This document shows, one piece after another, positions 8,698-18,123 of a stretch of 64,000 nucleotides of DNA (positions are counted from its first letter, which is position 1; every line of letters begins with the position of its first letter). Source of the DNA: Palsa-504 sp963808615 (lineage in GTDB: Bacteria; Actinomycetota; Actinomycetes; Streptosporangiales; Streptosporangiaceae); the NCBI GenBank assembly GCA_963808615.1, contig CAWEGV010000004.1, forward strand, positions 62,001-126,000, read 5' to 3'. A program made the translations under genes and the position numbers. Under the pieces are notes generated by a model. It saw nothing but the letters and a program-made list of their open reading frames with translations. It was not told the origin of the DNA and ran no database searches.

Positions 8698-10593
8698 TTA
8701 TTGTACCCGGCGCGCGGGAGCCCGTCCGGGCACCGTGGGCGGCTCACCAGCCACGGGCACGGAATCGCCGTTAGGTGAGCTCGCAGGGTGTCCGTTCGGA
8801 CTCATGGTCTTTGAACCTGGCTCGGGCGAGACCATGATCGCGGGACCGGCCGCGATCGGGACCCCGCCAGGGTCGTCGTAGTAGAACTGCTTGCCGCGCA
8901 GCATCGAGACCACCGCGCCGGCCACCGACATGAGCGCGGCGGTGCTGAACACGATGACCAGGCCGTGATGGAAGGCCGAAGCGATCAGGTGCGGGAAGAA
9001 CTGGGTGCCGGTGAGCACCGCGGCGTTATGCGCCGGGATCCGCGACAGCACGCCGGAGGGCCCGAGCAGGTTCCCCACCGGGTTGTAGCCGAGCAGCGCG
9101 GCGAACATGGTGCTGACCGGCGGCAGGTGGCTGACATGCGCGGCCACCGGGGCCGGAACGCCCTGGGCGGTCAGACCGCTGGTGAGCGTGCGGGGCAGGC
9201 TCGAGGCTATGCCGATGATCATCAGCGAGAAGAAGATGCCGATGGACAGGGACATGCCGGAGTTCTGGAAGGTGGCCCGCATGCCAGAGGCCGAGCCGCG
9301 GTGCCTGGCCGGCACCGAACTCATGATCGCGGAGGTGTTGGGGGAGGCGAACAGGCCGGATCCGACGCCGTTGCCGAAAATCAGCAGCGCGAACACCCAG
9401 TAGGTGAAGTCCACAGGCAGCAGCATCAGCCCGACGAAGCAGCACGCGGCCAGGAGCAGCCCGGCGGTCGCGAACGGCCGCGGGCCGTACCGGTCGGACA
9501 GCGTGCCCGAGATCGGGCCGGCGATCAGGAAGCCCGCGGTGAGCGGCAGCATGTAGATGCCAGCCCACAGCGGGGTGACCGAGAAGGCATAGCCGTGCAG
9601 CGGAAGCCAGATCCCGGCCAGCCAGATGACTAGCATGAACTGCAGGCCGCCGCGGGCGATCGAACCGAGCAGGGCGGCCGTGTTGCCGGCCGCGAACGCC
9701 CGGATCTTGAACAGGCCCATCTGGAACATGGGCTCGGCGATCTTCGTCTCGACGATGCAGAACGTGATCAGCAGGACGATCCCGCCGATCAGCCCGCCGA
9801 TGATCCACGGGTTGGTCCACCCGGTCGGGTGGCCGCCGTAGGGCCGGATCCCGAAGGTGATGGCGACCAGCACCATGCCCAGGCCCAGCGCGAACAGGAT
9901 GTTCCCGATCCAGTCGATCTTGGCGCGCCTGGACGTCGCGACCTCGCGCAGGCTCAGGTACGCCCAGATCGTGCCGAACAGCCCGATGGGTACGTTGACC
10001 CAGAACACCAGGCGCCAGCTCACGGTGACGAGCAGGCCGCCGAGCAGCAGCCCGATGAACTGCCCGGAGATCCCGGCGATCTGGTTGACGCCGAGCGCCA
10101 TGCCGCGCTTGTTGGCCGGGAACGCGTCGGTCAAGATCGCGGCCGAGTTGGCCATCAGCATCGCCCCGCCGAAGGCCTGGACGAACCGCCAGCCGATCAG
10201 CCACAGGGCACCCGCGGGGCCGATGAACGGGTCCAGGGACAGCGCGATCGAGGCCAGCGTGAAGACGACGAAACCCAGGTTGTAGATGCGCACCCGGCCG
10301 AACATGTCGCCGAGCCGGCCCAGCGTGACCACCAGCACCGACTGGACCAGCAGGTAGCCGAGGATCATCCAGAGCAGGAACGTCACGTTCTCCGGGGCCA
10401 GCGGGTTCAGCCGGATGCCGCGGAAGATGGCGGGCATCGCGATGATCACGATCGAGGCGTCGATCGTCGCCATCGTGATGCTCAGCGTGGTGTTCGACAG
10501 CGCGACCCACCGGTACCGGTCCGGGCGCCCGCTGGTGCTGGCCGGGGGGGACGATCCCGCCGAACCCTCCTTGGAACCAGCGCTTTGCCGCAC
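8698..10593 (-). CDS. MFS transporter, DHA2 type
   Basis: A roughly 630-residue transporter with 14 predicted helices. Helix 1 carries ATIDASIVIIAMPAI and the motif-A loop reads GRLGDMFGRVRIY. A long loop near residue 490 and a cytoplasmic tail of about 60 residues make it longer than its two paralogues upstream. The GTG at 10593 is preferred; a TTG at 10632 directly after the preceding stop is the alternative. Neither has a strong ribosome-binding site. It is probably co-transcribed with the FmdB gene downstream and the TMEM175 gene upstream. Confidence 0.88.
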   Translation of the reverse strand: MRQSAGSKEGSAGSSPPASTSGRPDRYRWVALSNTTLSITMATIDASIVIIAMPAIFRGIRLNPLAPENVTFLLWMILGYLLVQSVLVVTLGRLGDMFGRVRIYNLGFVVFTLASIALSLDPFIGPAGALWLIGWRFVQAFGGAMLMANSAAILTDAFPANKRGMALGVNQIAGISGQFIGLLLGGLLVTVSWRLVFWVNVPIGLFGTIWAYLSLREVATSRRAKIDWIGNILFALGLGMVLVAITFGIRPYGGHPTGWTNPWIIGGLIGGIVLLITFCIVETKIAEPMFQMGLFKIRAFAAGNTAALLGSIARGGLQFMLVIWLAGIWLPLHGYAFSVTPLWAGIYMLPLTAGFLIAGPISGTLSDRYGPRPFATAGLLLAACCFVGLMLLPVDFTYWVFALLIFGNGVGSGLFASPNTSAIMSSVPARHRGSASGMRATFQNSGMSLSIGIFFSLMIIGIASSLPRTLTSGLTAQGVPAPVAAHVSHLPPVSTMFAALLGYNPVGNLLGPSGVLSRIPAHNAAVLTGTQFFPHLIASAFHHGLVIVFSTAALMSVAGAVVSMLRGKQFYYDDPGGVPIAAGPAIMVSPEPGSKTMSPNGHPASSPNGDSVPVAGEPPTVPGRAPARRVQ

Positions 10594-10632
10594 GTTAACC
10601 CAGTCTACCGGAAAACACTTGCTTGATGGCAA

Positions 10633-11259
10633 CTATTTAGTATCCGAATCGGCCTCAGCCACATCGCGGGCGGAGGCGGGCAGGCGCTCGAATATGTAGT
10701 ACACGCCGACCAGGCCGATGAGCGCGAGCGCGGCGATGGCACTGAACACCGCGATCACGATGGCGGCCACGTAGACGAGCGAGCCGCCGACGAACCGCCG
10801 GCGCGCCGCCCAGTGCTGCTCGGACGGCAGCGGCCGCGATACGCGCTCGCCGTGCAGGGTGCACTCGAAGATCGCGCCGAAGCCCGCCGACATGCCGAGG
10901 CATATCCCGGCGTAGAGCACCATCGCGAGCCGCGCGTCCCGGCTGTTGCCGGGCAGGTAATCGGTCGCCGTGGCGGTGCCGAACGGGATCAGCACCACGA
11001 ACAGGAGAAACATCAGGTTGGCGAAGAGGAGCATCCGGTCCACCCTGGTGATGGACATGACCAGCACGTGATGGTTGACCCAGATGATGCCGACGGTCAG
11101 GAAGCTGATCAGGTAGCCGAGGAAGGCCGGCCAGTGCAGGTAAAGCTGGTTGAGCAGGCTGCCGTGCCCGGGCCCGGCCACGGTGAGGTTGAGCGCGAGC
11201 AGGGTGATCGCCACGGCCATGACGCCGTCGCTGAACGCCTCGAGCCTGCCCCGGTCCAC
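10633..11259 (-). CDS. TMEM175-family potassium channel (DUF1211)
   Basis: About 208 residues with six hydrophobic segments. It opens with RLEAFSDGVMAVAITLL, the R-x3-FSD signature of bacterial TMEM175 channels, which conduct potassium as tetramers. I chose the GTG at 11259 because the family begins only a few residues before this motif; the open frame extends further upstream without conservation. It follows the neighbouring membrane-protein gene after 14 bases. Confidence 0.85.
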   Translation of the reverse strand: MDRGRLEAFSDGVMAVAITLLALNLTVAGPGHGSLLNQLYLHWPAFLGYLISFLTVGIIWVNHHVLVMSITRVDRMLLFANLMFLLFVVLIPFGTATATDYLPGNSRDARLAMVLYAGICLGMSAGFGAIFECTLHGERVSRPLPSEQHWAARRRFVGGSLVYVAAIVIAVFSAIAALALIGLVGVYYIFERLPASARDVAEADSDTK

Positions 11260-11273
11260 GTAGCGCCCGCAGC

Positions 11274-11768
11274 CTACGCGCCGGCCGGCCCCGTGGCACC
11301 ATCGGCACCGGCGGCCCCGCTGATGCCGCCGGCTGTGGTGCCCTTGGCTTCGGCTATGAGCTGCTGGAGCACCGCGTCCTGGGCCGCCAGGTGTTGCTGG
11401 ATCTGCACGGCCTCGTGCAGCACCGCCTCGGCGTCCTGGAAGGTCAGGAGCGCGCGCTGGTCTGAGGCCTTGGCCTGCAGGTTCTGGCCCACGATGATGA
11501 CCGGGAGCAGCACCAGCTGCAGGAAGTTGGACGAGACCCAGGCAATGATGACGGTCAGGTTGTGGCTGGTGATAGCGGACGGCAGGCTGATCAGGGCGAT
11601 GATCGCGAACACGTAGCCGCACACCATGGTGCCGACCAGTGTGGTAATCAGCAGGCCGACCTTGCCGTTCAGCCCGACCCGCCCGTCATTGACCTTGGGC
11701 GGCCTCGGCGCCCGGCCAGTCAGGTGCAGGGTGGTGCAGGGATGCTGGATGTGCTCATAGATCTGCAT
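11274..11768 (-). CDS. DUF1003-like membrane protein
   Basis: A 164-residue protein with two membrane helices at about residues 37-58 and 70-93 (including the LQLVLLPVIIVGQN stretch typical of DUF1003-like proteins). A helical segment at about 95-140 probably forms a coiled coil (FQDAEAVLHEAVQIQQHL), and a Gly/Ala tail ends the protein. Function is unknown. Its location just before a TMEM175 channel gene suggests they act or are regulated together. Confidence 0.65.
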   Translation of the reverse strand: MQIYEHIQHPCTTLHLTGRAPRPPKVNDGRVGLNGKVGLLITTLVGTMVCGYVFAIIALISLPSAITSHNLTVIIAWVSSNFLQLVLLPVIIVGQNLQAKASDQRALLTFQDAEAVLHEAVQIQQHLAAQDAVLQQLIAEAKGTTAGGISGAAGADGATGPAGA

Positions 11769-11934
11769 GCACGAAACTTACGGCACGCTGGCTCATGACG
11801 GCGGGAACACCGCGCAGGCTCGCCTGCACCTGCGGCCAGGGCCTAGTTCTTGCCGAACGATCCGTGGTGACAGCCCGGTGACATCCCGGGCGTTGCGTTT
11901 GCGTTCGCCGCCGTCCGGGTGCATCCTGTCGGCC

Positions 11935-13533
11935 ATGACCCGCGACGGCGGCGCTCCCCAAGGCTCCCCGCAGCACGGCGTGACGAGCAGGCGGGCGTTT
12001 CTCGGCCTCGGGGCACTCGGAGTGACCGGGGCGGTGGTTGCGTGCAGCAGCAGCTCCGGGGGGCCGCCCGCGGCCAGCGCGACCACGACCCCGCGGACCA
12101 GCGCAGGCCGCCGCGTGGTGCCCGAGAACTCGCTGCCCGGCGACCCGCACTGGGAGATCCGCCATCTCGGGTCGGCGCACGACATCGAGGGGTATACGGA
12201 CGCGGCCAGCGTGCTGACCGGGCAGCCCTTCCATCTGTTCGTCTCGACCACCTCGTCCGGATTCCAGGTGCGGGCGTTCCGGCTGGGCTGGTACGGCGGG
12301 ACGGGGGCCCGCAAGGTGTGGCAATCCGGACCGCTGCGCGGTCACGGGCAGAACGCTCCCGGCCTGACCGGCTCGACGAACACCGTGTCCACCGACTGGG
12401 ACCCGGTCATCGAGGTGCCGACCGATGACTGGCCCGCCGGGTCGTACCTGCTCCGGCTGGACGCGGACTCCGGCGCACAGCGGTACGTGCCGGTGACGAT
12501 CCGCTCCGCCAGCACCCGGGGCAAGGTCGTGCTCAAGAATTGCGTGGCGACCTGGCAGGCCTACAACACCTGGGGCGGCTACGACCTTTACAAGGGGCCC
12601 GGCCAGTCCTACGCGAATCGGTCGCTGGCGGTGAGCCTGGACCGGCCGTACGACCTGAACGGCGCCGACATGTTCCTGACCTACGAGCGGAACGCGGTCA
12701 AGCTGGCCGAGTACCTAGGGCTGCCGCTCGCCTACGTGACCGGCATGGACATCGCGGCGGACCCGCACCTGCTGGACGGGGCCAGCGCGCTGATCTCGCT
12801 GGGACACGACGAGTACTGGACACCGGGCGAGCGCGCGCACGTGACCGCGGCCCGGGACGCCGGCGTCAACCTGGGGTTCCTCGGGGCCAATGCGATGTTC
12901 CGGAGGATCAGGCTGGACGCCACCCGGCTGGGCGCCAGCCGGCTGGTCATCTGCTACAAGACCAACTACACCGAGGACCCGATGTACGGGGTGGAAAACG
13001 CGCTGGTCACCAGCGACTGGCGCGAACCGCCGGACCCCGACCCGGAATCCTCGCTGATCGGCACGATCTACGAGGGCTATCCCGCGTTCGCGCCTTACGT
13101 GGTGGTATCCCCGCGCAGCTGGGTCTTCGCCGGGACCGGCGTGCCCGCGGGCACCAGCTTCCGCAACCTGGTCGGAATCGAGTACGACCGGGTCAACCCG
13201 GCCTACCCGGTCCCGCGCCCGATCCAGGTCCTGTCCCACTCGCCGCTGGTCTGCCAGGGTGCCAGCAGCTTCGGCGACTCCGCCTACTACACGCACCCCG
13301 GCGGAGCGGGTGTCTTCAACTCCGGCACCATGCGCTGGGTGGAGGCGATCTACGGGGACAGCCCGCATGGCATCGGGGGCCGCACGCCCGCCTTCGTCAA
13401 GCAGGTCACCGCGAACATCCTCCGCGCGTTCGCGGACGGCCCAGCCGCGGCCAGATACCCCGCGCACGACAACCTGGAGGCCATGCACGAGTACGTCGGC
13501 GACCCCATCGGCAACCCGGCGAACCTGCAGTGA
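11935..13533 (+). CDS. N,N-dimethylformamidase beta-subunit-like exported lipoprotein
   Basis: About 532 residues. The N-terminus carries a twin-arginine motif (SRRAFLGLG) followed by a lipobox Cys (VVACSSSS), so it is probably exported folded by Tat and lipid-anchored. The body matches the dimethylformamidase large-subunit C-terminal domain, with HDEYWTPGERAHVTAARDAG in the glutamine-amidotransferase-like fold. The ATG at 11935 is preferred; a longer frame from 11767 is improbable, and a GTG closer to the Tat motif is possible. No small dimethylformamidase subunit gene is adjacent, so the substrate is uncertain. Confidence 0.8.
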   Translation: MTRDGGAPQGSPQHGVTSRRAFLGLGALGVTGAVVACSSSSGGPPAASATTTPRTSAGRRVVPENSLPGDPHWEIRHLGSAHDIEGYTDAASVLTGQPFHLFVSTTSSGFQVRAFRLGWYGGTGARKVWQSGPLRGHGQNAPGLTGSTNTVSTDWDPVIEVPTDDWPAGSYLLRLDADSGAQRYVPVTIRSASTRGKVVLKNCVATWQAYNTWGGYDLYKGPGQSYANRSLAVSLDRPYDLNGADMFLTYERNAVKLAEYLGLPLAYVTGMDIAADPHLLDGASALISLGHDEYWTPGERAHVTAARDAGVNLGFLGANAMFRRIRLDATRLGASRLVICYKTNYTEDPMYGVENALVTSDWREPPDPDPESSLIGTIYEGYPAFAPYVVVSPRSWVFAGTGVPAGTSFRNLVGIEYDRVNPAYPVPRPIQVLSHSPLVCQGASSFGDSAYYTHPGGAGVFNSGTMRWVEAIYGDSPHGIGGRTPAFVKQVTANILRAFADGPAAARYPAHDNLEAMHEYVGDPIGNPANLQ

Positions 13534-13599
13534 ACGGTTGGCTTTCCGTGCAGCGGTTTCGGCCCTGGGCGGCTAAGGCTTCTTGAGGGGTGCGACTGG

Positions 13600-13975
13600 C
13601 CGGGCTGCTGCTGGCCGTTGGCGCTGACCGCGCGTACGCCCCGTTCACGCAGCAGCGGCAGGATCTCTCCGAGCGGACGGACGTCGCCTCGCTCGGCCGC
13701 GTCCAGCCGCACCGCGCCTGGGGCCAGCGCGAGCATGACCGAGGTCTCCGACCGGCCGGCGTGCGCGTCCCCTTCGGGCAGAGCGGCATGCCAGGCCAGG
13801 CAGGCGCGGCCCTCGTAGCGGAGCCGCCCGACGGCCGCCTCGACCGCGATGACGTTCCCGCCGTGCCCGATGACCAGCAGCAGCGCAGGCCAGTGCAGGC
13901 TGGCGTGCCGGCCCAGCTCGATCAGGCACGCGGTCAGCGCCTCGGCACGGGTGATAACACTGTCAACGAGGAACA
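13600..13975 (-). pseudogene. mftE: mftE fragment (mycofactocin creatininase-family peptidase)
   Basis: MftE removes the C-terminal Val-Tyr dipeptide in mycofactocin biosynthesis. This minus-strand stretch reads through the family core: LIELGRHASLHWPALLLV, then GHGGN, then EGDAHAGRSETSVMLALAPG, then GVRAVSANG, including the metal-binding His/Asp/Glu motifs. The N-terminal third is absent: there is no in-frame start before the divergent GMC gene at 13979. After GVRAVSANG the similarity stops abruptly. It is therefore truncated at both ends. The rest of the 13534-13978 gap holds nothing else. No intact mftE is seen in the window. Confidence 0.75.
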
Positions 13976-13978
13976 GGG

Positions 13979-15580
13979 ATGGTGATGATGGACTTCAACT
14001 ACGTCATCGTGGGCGCCGGGGCCGCCGGCTCGGTGCTGGCCAGCCGACTGTCCCAGGACCCGGATAACCAGGTGCTGCTGCTGGAGTACGGGGGCCGTGA
14101 TACGAACCCCCTGCTTTACGTCCCCCTGGGGTTCTATTTCATCCTCCGGGGAAAGCGCTACACCTACCATTATCCGACGCAGCCGGTTGGTCCGGGTGGC
14201 CAGGTCGAGGCCTGGACCCGCGGCAGGGTCCTGGGCGGATCGACCACGGTCAACGGCATGATGTGGACCCGTGGCGCGCCGGCCGACTGGGACGGCCTGG
14301 CCGCCCGCGGCAACCCCGGCTGGGACTGGGACCGCGTGCTGTCTGCCTACCGGATGATGGAAGACCATAGTCTCGGCGCCTCGGAAATGCGCGGCGCCGG
14401 AGGCCCGGTCACGGTTTCGGTCGCCGAAGGCGGCGACGAGCTCGCCCAGGCTGTTCTGGCCTCGGCACAGGGCATGGGCTGGGAACACGTCGTCGACGTC
14501 AACGCTCACGACAGCGAGCGCATCGGGTTCTCGCCCTCCACCATCAGGCACGGTCGGCGTGTCAGCGCCTACAGCGCCTTTGTCCGCCCGGTCCGCAGGC
14601 GCCGCAATCTGACCGTGGCCACCCGGACCCGAGCCGGCTACCTGCTGTTCGACGGTGCCCGCGTGGCGGGGGTGCGTGCCTCGAACGGACGGCAGACCGT
14701 GGACTACCGCGCCCGCAAGGAGGTGATCCTCAGCGCTGGCACGGTCGAGACGCCGCTGCTGCTCGAGCGCTCCGGCATCGGCCGTCCCGACATCTTGCGG
14801 CGGGCCGGCGTTGACGTGCTTGTCGAAAGCCCGAACGTCGGGGAGCGAATCATCGAGCAACGGATGGTGAGCATCCAGGTCCGGCTCAAGCGGAACACCG
14901 GCCCCACCCAGCGGCTCAACACGCTTCTAGGACAGGGTTGGGAGGGATTCAAGTACCTGTTCACCCGCAGCGGCCCCATCGCTACGGGTGGTTTCGACTT
15001 CATCTGCCAGTTCAAGTCCTCACCAGACCTCGACCGCCCGGACATCCAAGGCATCTTCGTGCCGATGGCGCTCGACCCCACCAGTCCGGAGATGAAGCTG
15101 GCCAAGCACTCCGGCGTCATGTTCGTGGGTTATCAGATACGTCCCACGACGACGAGCTCGGTGCACCTCGGCGGTCGGCATCCCGGGAACCCGCCCATCA
15201 TCAATGCGCGTTTCCTCGAAACCGAAGGCGACCGCAAGGCCACCGCAGCGGTGCTCGGCATCGCCCGCGAGGTATTCGGGAAAGGCCCGCTGGCCACCTA
15301 CGTGCGCGACGAGGAATTCCCAGGGCCAGCTGTCTCCAGCCCCGACGACGTCGTGCGCTACGCCCTCGACACCGGCTTGGGCATCTACCACGCCGTCGGC
15401 GCCACGGCTATGGGTCCGGACGCAGAAGATGTCGTCGACCCGCAGCTGCGTGTCCGCGGTGTCACCGGGCTGCGAGTCGTCGACGCCTCGGTCCTGCCTG
15501 TCCAGGTCGCTGGTAACACCGCCGCCCCCACCATGGCCGTCGCCTGGATCGCCGCCGACCTCATCCTCGAAGGCTCATAG
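13979..15580 (+). CDS. GMC-family FAD oxidoreductase (MftG-like position)
   Basis: A 533-residue flavoenzyme. The FAD-binding motif GAGAAGSVLASRL is at about residues 12-24 and the GMC signature GRVLGGSTTVNGMMWTRG at about 82-99. The C-terminal catalytic region has H in YHAVGATAMGP and N in AGNTAAPTM. It lies between mftE remains and mftR, where mycofactocin loci carry mftG, the GMC enzyme thought to re-oxidise mycofactocinol and pass electrons to respiration. By sequence alone I cannot separate MftG from a generic alcohol or choline-type dehydrogenase. Several in-frame starts (ATG 13979, 13985, 13988) compete. Confidence 0.75.
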   Translation: MVMMDFNYVIVGAGAAGSVLASRLSQDPDNQVLLLEYGGRDTNPLLYVPLGFYFILRGKRYTYHYPTQPVGPGGQVEAWTRGRVLGGSTTVNGMMWTRGAPADWDGLAARGNPGWDWDRVLSAYRMMEDHSLGASEMRGAGGPVTVSVAEGGDELAQAVLASAQGMGWEHVVDVNAHDSERIGFSPSTIRHGRRVSAYSAFVRPVRRRRNLTVATRTRAGYLLFDGARVAGVRASNGRQTVDYRARKEVILSAGTVETPLLLERSGIGRPDILRRAGVDVLVESPNVGERIIEQRMVSIQVRLKRNTGPTQRLNTLLGQGWEGFKYLFTRSGPIATGGFDFICQFKSSPDLDRPDIQGIFVPMALDPTSPEMKLAKHSGVMFVGYQIRPTTTSSVHLGGRHPGNPPIINARFLETEGDRKATAAVLGIAREVFGKGPLATYVRDEEFPGPAVSSPDDVVRYALDTGLGIYHAVGATAMGPDAEDVVDPQLRVRGVTGLRVVDASVLPVQVAGNTAAPTMAVAWIAADLILEGS

Positions 15581-15591
15581 GGCGGTAACGC

Positions 15592-16272
15592 TCAAGGCTC
15601 CAGTTCGACCGCTGGGGCTGGCGGGGCTGCCGGGGTGGCTGGGTGCTCAGGGGAGGCGAAGGCCGCGCTGAGGTGGCGCATCGCCGCGTCGAGCAGGCCG
15701 CCGAGGTCGGCGTCTTCATCGTCGAGCCACTGTTCGTAGGCGGCGATGGCCACGCCGAGGATGGCGTGCGCGATGGCTTGCGGCGCGAGCGAGTCTGGCC
15801 GCTGGCCGGTGCGTTCCGCGACGAACTCGGCGATCACGTCACGCCAGGCGGCGAAGCGCAGGGTGGAATGCGCCAGCAGCGCCGGGACCCGGAGGATCAG
15901 CTCCATCCGGCGGCGGTGCCGGGGGATCTCGGCCGGCTCGACCCGGTTGAAGTCGACCAGGGCCACCCGGATCGCGTCCATCAGCCGCACGTCGGTCGGG
16001 CACGCCTTCAGGCTGGCCCGCATGCGCTCGAGTTCCCGCTCGAACATGCCCCACGGGATATCGTTCTTGGACGGGAAGTAGCGGAAGAACGTCCGTCGGC
16101 CGATGCCGGCGGCGGCCGCGATGTCCTCGACCGTGGTCTGGTCGAACCCGTTCATGGCGAACAGCTCGAACGCGACCTGCTCCAGTTCTGCATGCGAGGT
16201 GACGCGCCTGCGTCCCGGCTGGCCGCCGCCGTCCTGACCACCGTCCGGGGGAATGTCCGGCGCCGCTGACAT
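15592..16272 (-). CDS. mftR: mycofactocin-system TetR-family regulator
   Basis: A 226-residue repressor. The N-terminal helix-turn-helix reads VEDIAAAAGIGRRTFFRYF and continues into PSKNDIPWG, wording characteristic of MftR; MftR is a known repressor of mft genes that responds to acyl-CoAs in mycobacteria. It is transcribed away from mftA1, 159 bases apart, so the shared intergenic region (16273-16431) is its likely operator zone, although I see no clear palindrome there. It converges on the GMC gene with an 11-base gap. Confidence 0.88.
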   Translation of the reverse strand: MSAAPDIPPDGGQDGGGQPGRRRVTSHAELEQVAFELFAMNGFDQTTVEDIAAAAGIGRRTFFRYFPSKNDIPWGMFERELERMRASLKACPTDVRLMDAIRVALVDFNRVEPAEIPRHRRRMELILRVPALLAHSTLRFAAWRDVIAEFVAERTGQRPDSLAPQAIAHAILGVAIAAYEQWLDDEDADLGGLLDAAMRHLSAAFASPEHPATPAAPPAPAVELEP

Positions 16273-16431
16273 CGTTCATCACCGCCCTCGCCGATCGCGA
16301 CCGGCCATCAGGCGGCAAGTTTACGCCGATACCGGACGGTTCCCGTGGTTCCCGGTCACGGTTCGTAGCCTTGATCCGCGACAGTTGGCGCCGTTACGCT
16401 GGCACCCAGTGCCATTAAGCAGGAGGTACAC

Positions 16432-16551
16432 ATGGAGGAACGTGTAGCGGTTCTGACGGCTGCGGACGATCAAGCCGAGGAAGAGCCGCTCGGCCCCGAC
16501 GAACTGCTGGTTGAGGAAGTCTCGATCGACGGCATGTGCGGTGTCTACTGA
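16432..16551 (+). CDS. mftA: mycofactocin precursor peptide, copy 1
   Basis: A 39-residue peptide ending LLVEEVSIDGMCGVY. The C-terminal Val-Tyr is the pair that MftC decarboxylates and cross-links, and from which the redox core is made. An AGGAGG site lies 5 bases before the ATG. The leader is acidic and short. The stop overlaps the GTG of mftB1 by 11 bases. A second, longer precursor with an identical last 15 residues is at 33234-33401. Confidence 0.95.
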   Translation: MEERVAVLTAADDQAEEEPLGPDELLVEEVSIDGMCGVY

Positions 16552-16855
16552 GCCTGCCGCCGACTCGCCGACCTCCGGACTCCGTACCGCCTTCGACCTG
16601 GATCGGCCCTGGCGCCTGGACGACCGGGCGGCGATCCGCCCCGAGCCGTTCGGGGCCATGCTCTACCACTTCGGCACCCGGCGTCTCTCGTTCATCAAAA
16701 GCACAACGCTTCTCAGCGTGCTCAGGCACCTTGCGGGGCATCCGACGGCGCGCGCGGCATGCGGCGCCGCCGGCGTGATCCAGGCGGACCTCCCCACCTA
16801 CAGGCGCGCGCTGGCCAGCCTGGCCGACTCGCGGATGATCCTGCCTGCGAATCCG
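16541..16855 (+). CDS. mftB: mycofactocin peptide chaperone MftB, copy 1, fused to MftC
   Basis: MftB is the RiPP-recognition protein that binds the MftA leader and presents it to MftC. The start is the GTG at 16541, inside the mftA1 end. Conserved features are IRPEPFGAMLYHFGTRRLSF and the LASLADSRMI end. There is no stop: the frame runs on through a 40-residue linker into mftC1, unlike copy 2, where mftB and mftC are separate with a 4-base overlap. The boundary given is where MftB similarity ends and an in-frame GTG (16856) could restart mftC. Confidence 0.8.
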
Positions 16856-18120
16856 GTGAGGGACCGCCGAACGGCCATACCGGTGTCGCCGTCGGCGTTC
16901 CGCAGGACGGTCGGCGAAGATGCCGCCCCGGCCGGGAGTCGTGCGGCCGGCCGCCTGACCGACGTGTTCGAGCTCGGGCTGAGCTCCCCGATCTGCCTGA
17001 CCTGGGAGCTCACCTACGCATGCAACCTGGCGTGCGTGCACTGCCTGTCCAGTTCGGGCCGCAGGGATCCGCGCGAGCTGACCACCGCCGAGTGCAAGAC
17101 GGTCATCGACACGCTGCAGCGCATGCAGGTGTTCTACTCAACATCGGCGGCGGCGAGCCGACGGTGCGCCCGGACTTCTGGGAGCTGGTGGACTACTCGA
17201 CCGCGCACCGGGTGGGCGTCAAGTTCTCCACCAACGGGGTCAAGCTCGATGCCTCGGCCGCGCGCAGGCTCGCCGCCAGCGATTACGTTGACGTGCAGAT
17301 CTCGCTGGACGGGGCCACGGCTGAGGTCAACGACGCAGTTCGAGGCGGCGGGTCGTATCAGACGGCCATGCGGGCGATGGCCAACCTCGCCGCCGCGGGG
17401 TCCCGCGGCTTCAAGGTGTCGGTGGTGGTCACCAGGTACAACGTCTCGCAGTTGGATGCATTCAAGATGATCGCCGACAATCACGGCGCGCAGCTCCGGC
17501 TGACCAGGCTGCGCCCGTCTGGGCGCGGTGCCGACGTGTGGCCTGAGCTGCACCCGACCAGCCGGCAGCAGCGCGAGCTTTATGACTGGCTGGCCGCCCA
17601 CGGCGAGCAGGTGCTCACCGGCGACTCGTTCTTTCACCTGTCGCCCTACGGCAAGCCGCTGCCCGGACTGGACATGTGCGGGGCGGGACGCGTCGTCTGC
17701 CTCATCGACCCGGTGGGGGACGTGTACGCTTGCCCGTTCGCCATCCATCAGAACTTCCTGGCCGGCAACGTCCGGCAGCCGGGCGGGTTCGAAGCGATAT
17801 GGCAGGCGTCCCGGCTCTTTGCCGAGTTGCGCCAGCCGCAGAACGGAGGAGCCTGCGGTTCGTGCGGGTCCTTCGACTCGTGCCGCGGCGGCTGCATGGC
17901 GGCCAAGTTCTTCACCGGCCTGCCGCTGGACGGACCCGACCCGGAATGCGTGCGGGGCCACGGCGAGGCCGCGCTCGCGGCGGCCCGGGAGATCGGCGCT
18001 GCGACCGTGCCTCGCCCGTCAGCCGATCATTCGCACCGCCGGGTCATGGTGACCATCGGCCGCCGGCCACCGCTGCGCAGCTGCGACGAGAACCCGCTGG
18101 CCGGGTTCGTCACCGGGTAG
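16856..18120 (+). pseudogene. mftC: mycofactocin radical SAM maturase MftC, copy 1, frameshifted
   Basis: MftC decarboxylates the MftA tyrosine and forms the Val-Tyr bond. Present are the SAM cluster motif CNLACVHC (around 17026-17049), GGGEPTVRPDFWEL, and C-terminal SPASM cysteines (CGAGRVVCLIDP, CGSCGSFDSCRGGC). After RMQVFY, at 17137/17138, one base is missing relative to the expected TAC-GTC-AAC-ATC, so the N-terminal frame enters nonsense and the C-terminal frame lacks a start. It is either a true pseudogene, since an intact paralogue lies at 31725, or a sequencing deletion. The frame before the shift is continuous with mftB1. Confidence 0.8.
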
Positions 18121-18123
18121 ACC

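Noticed and set aside
16273..16431. MftR operator between mftR and mftA1
   Set aside because: The place is right, but I found no convincing palindrome, so no site is annotated.
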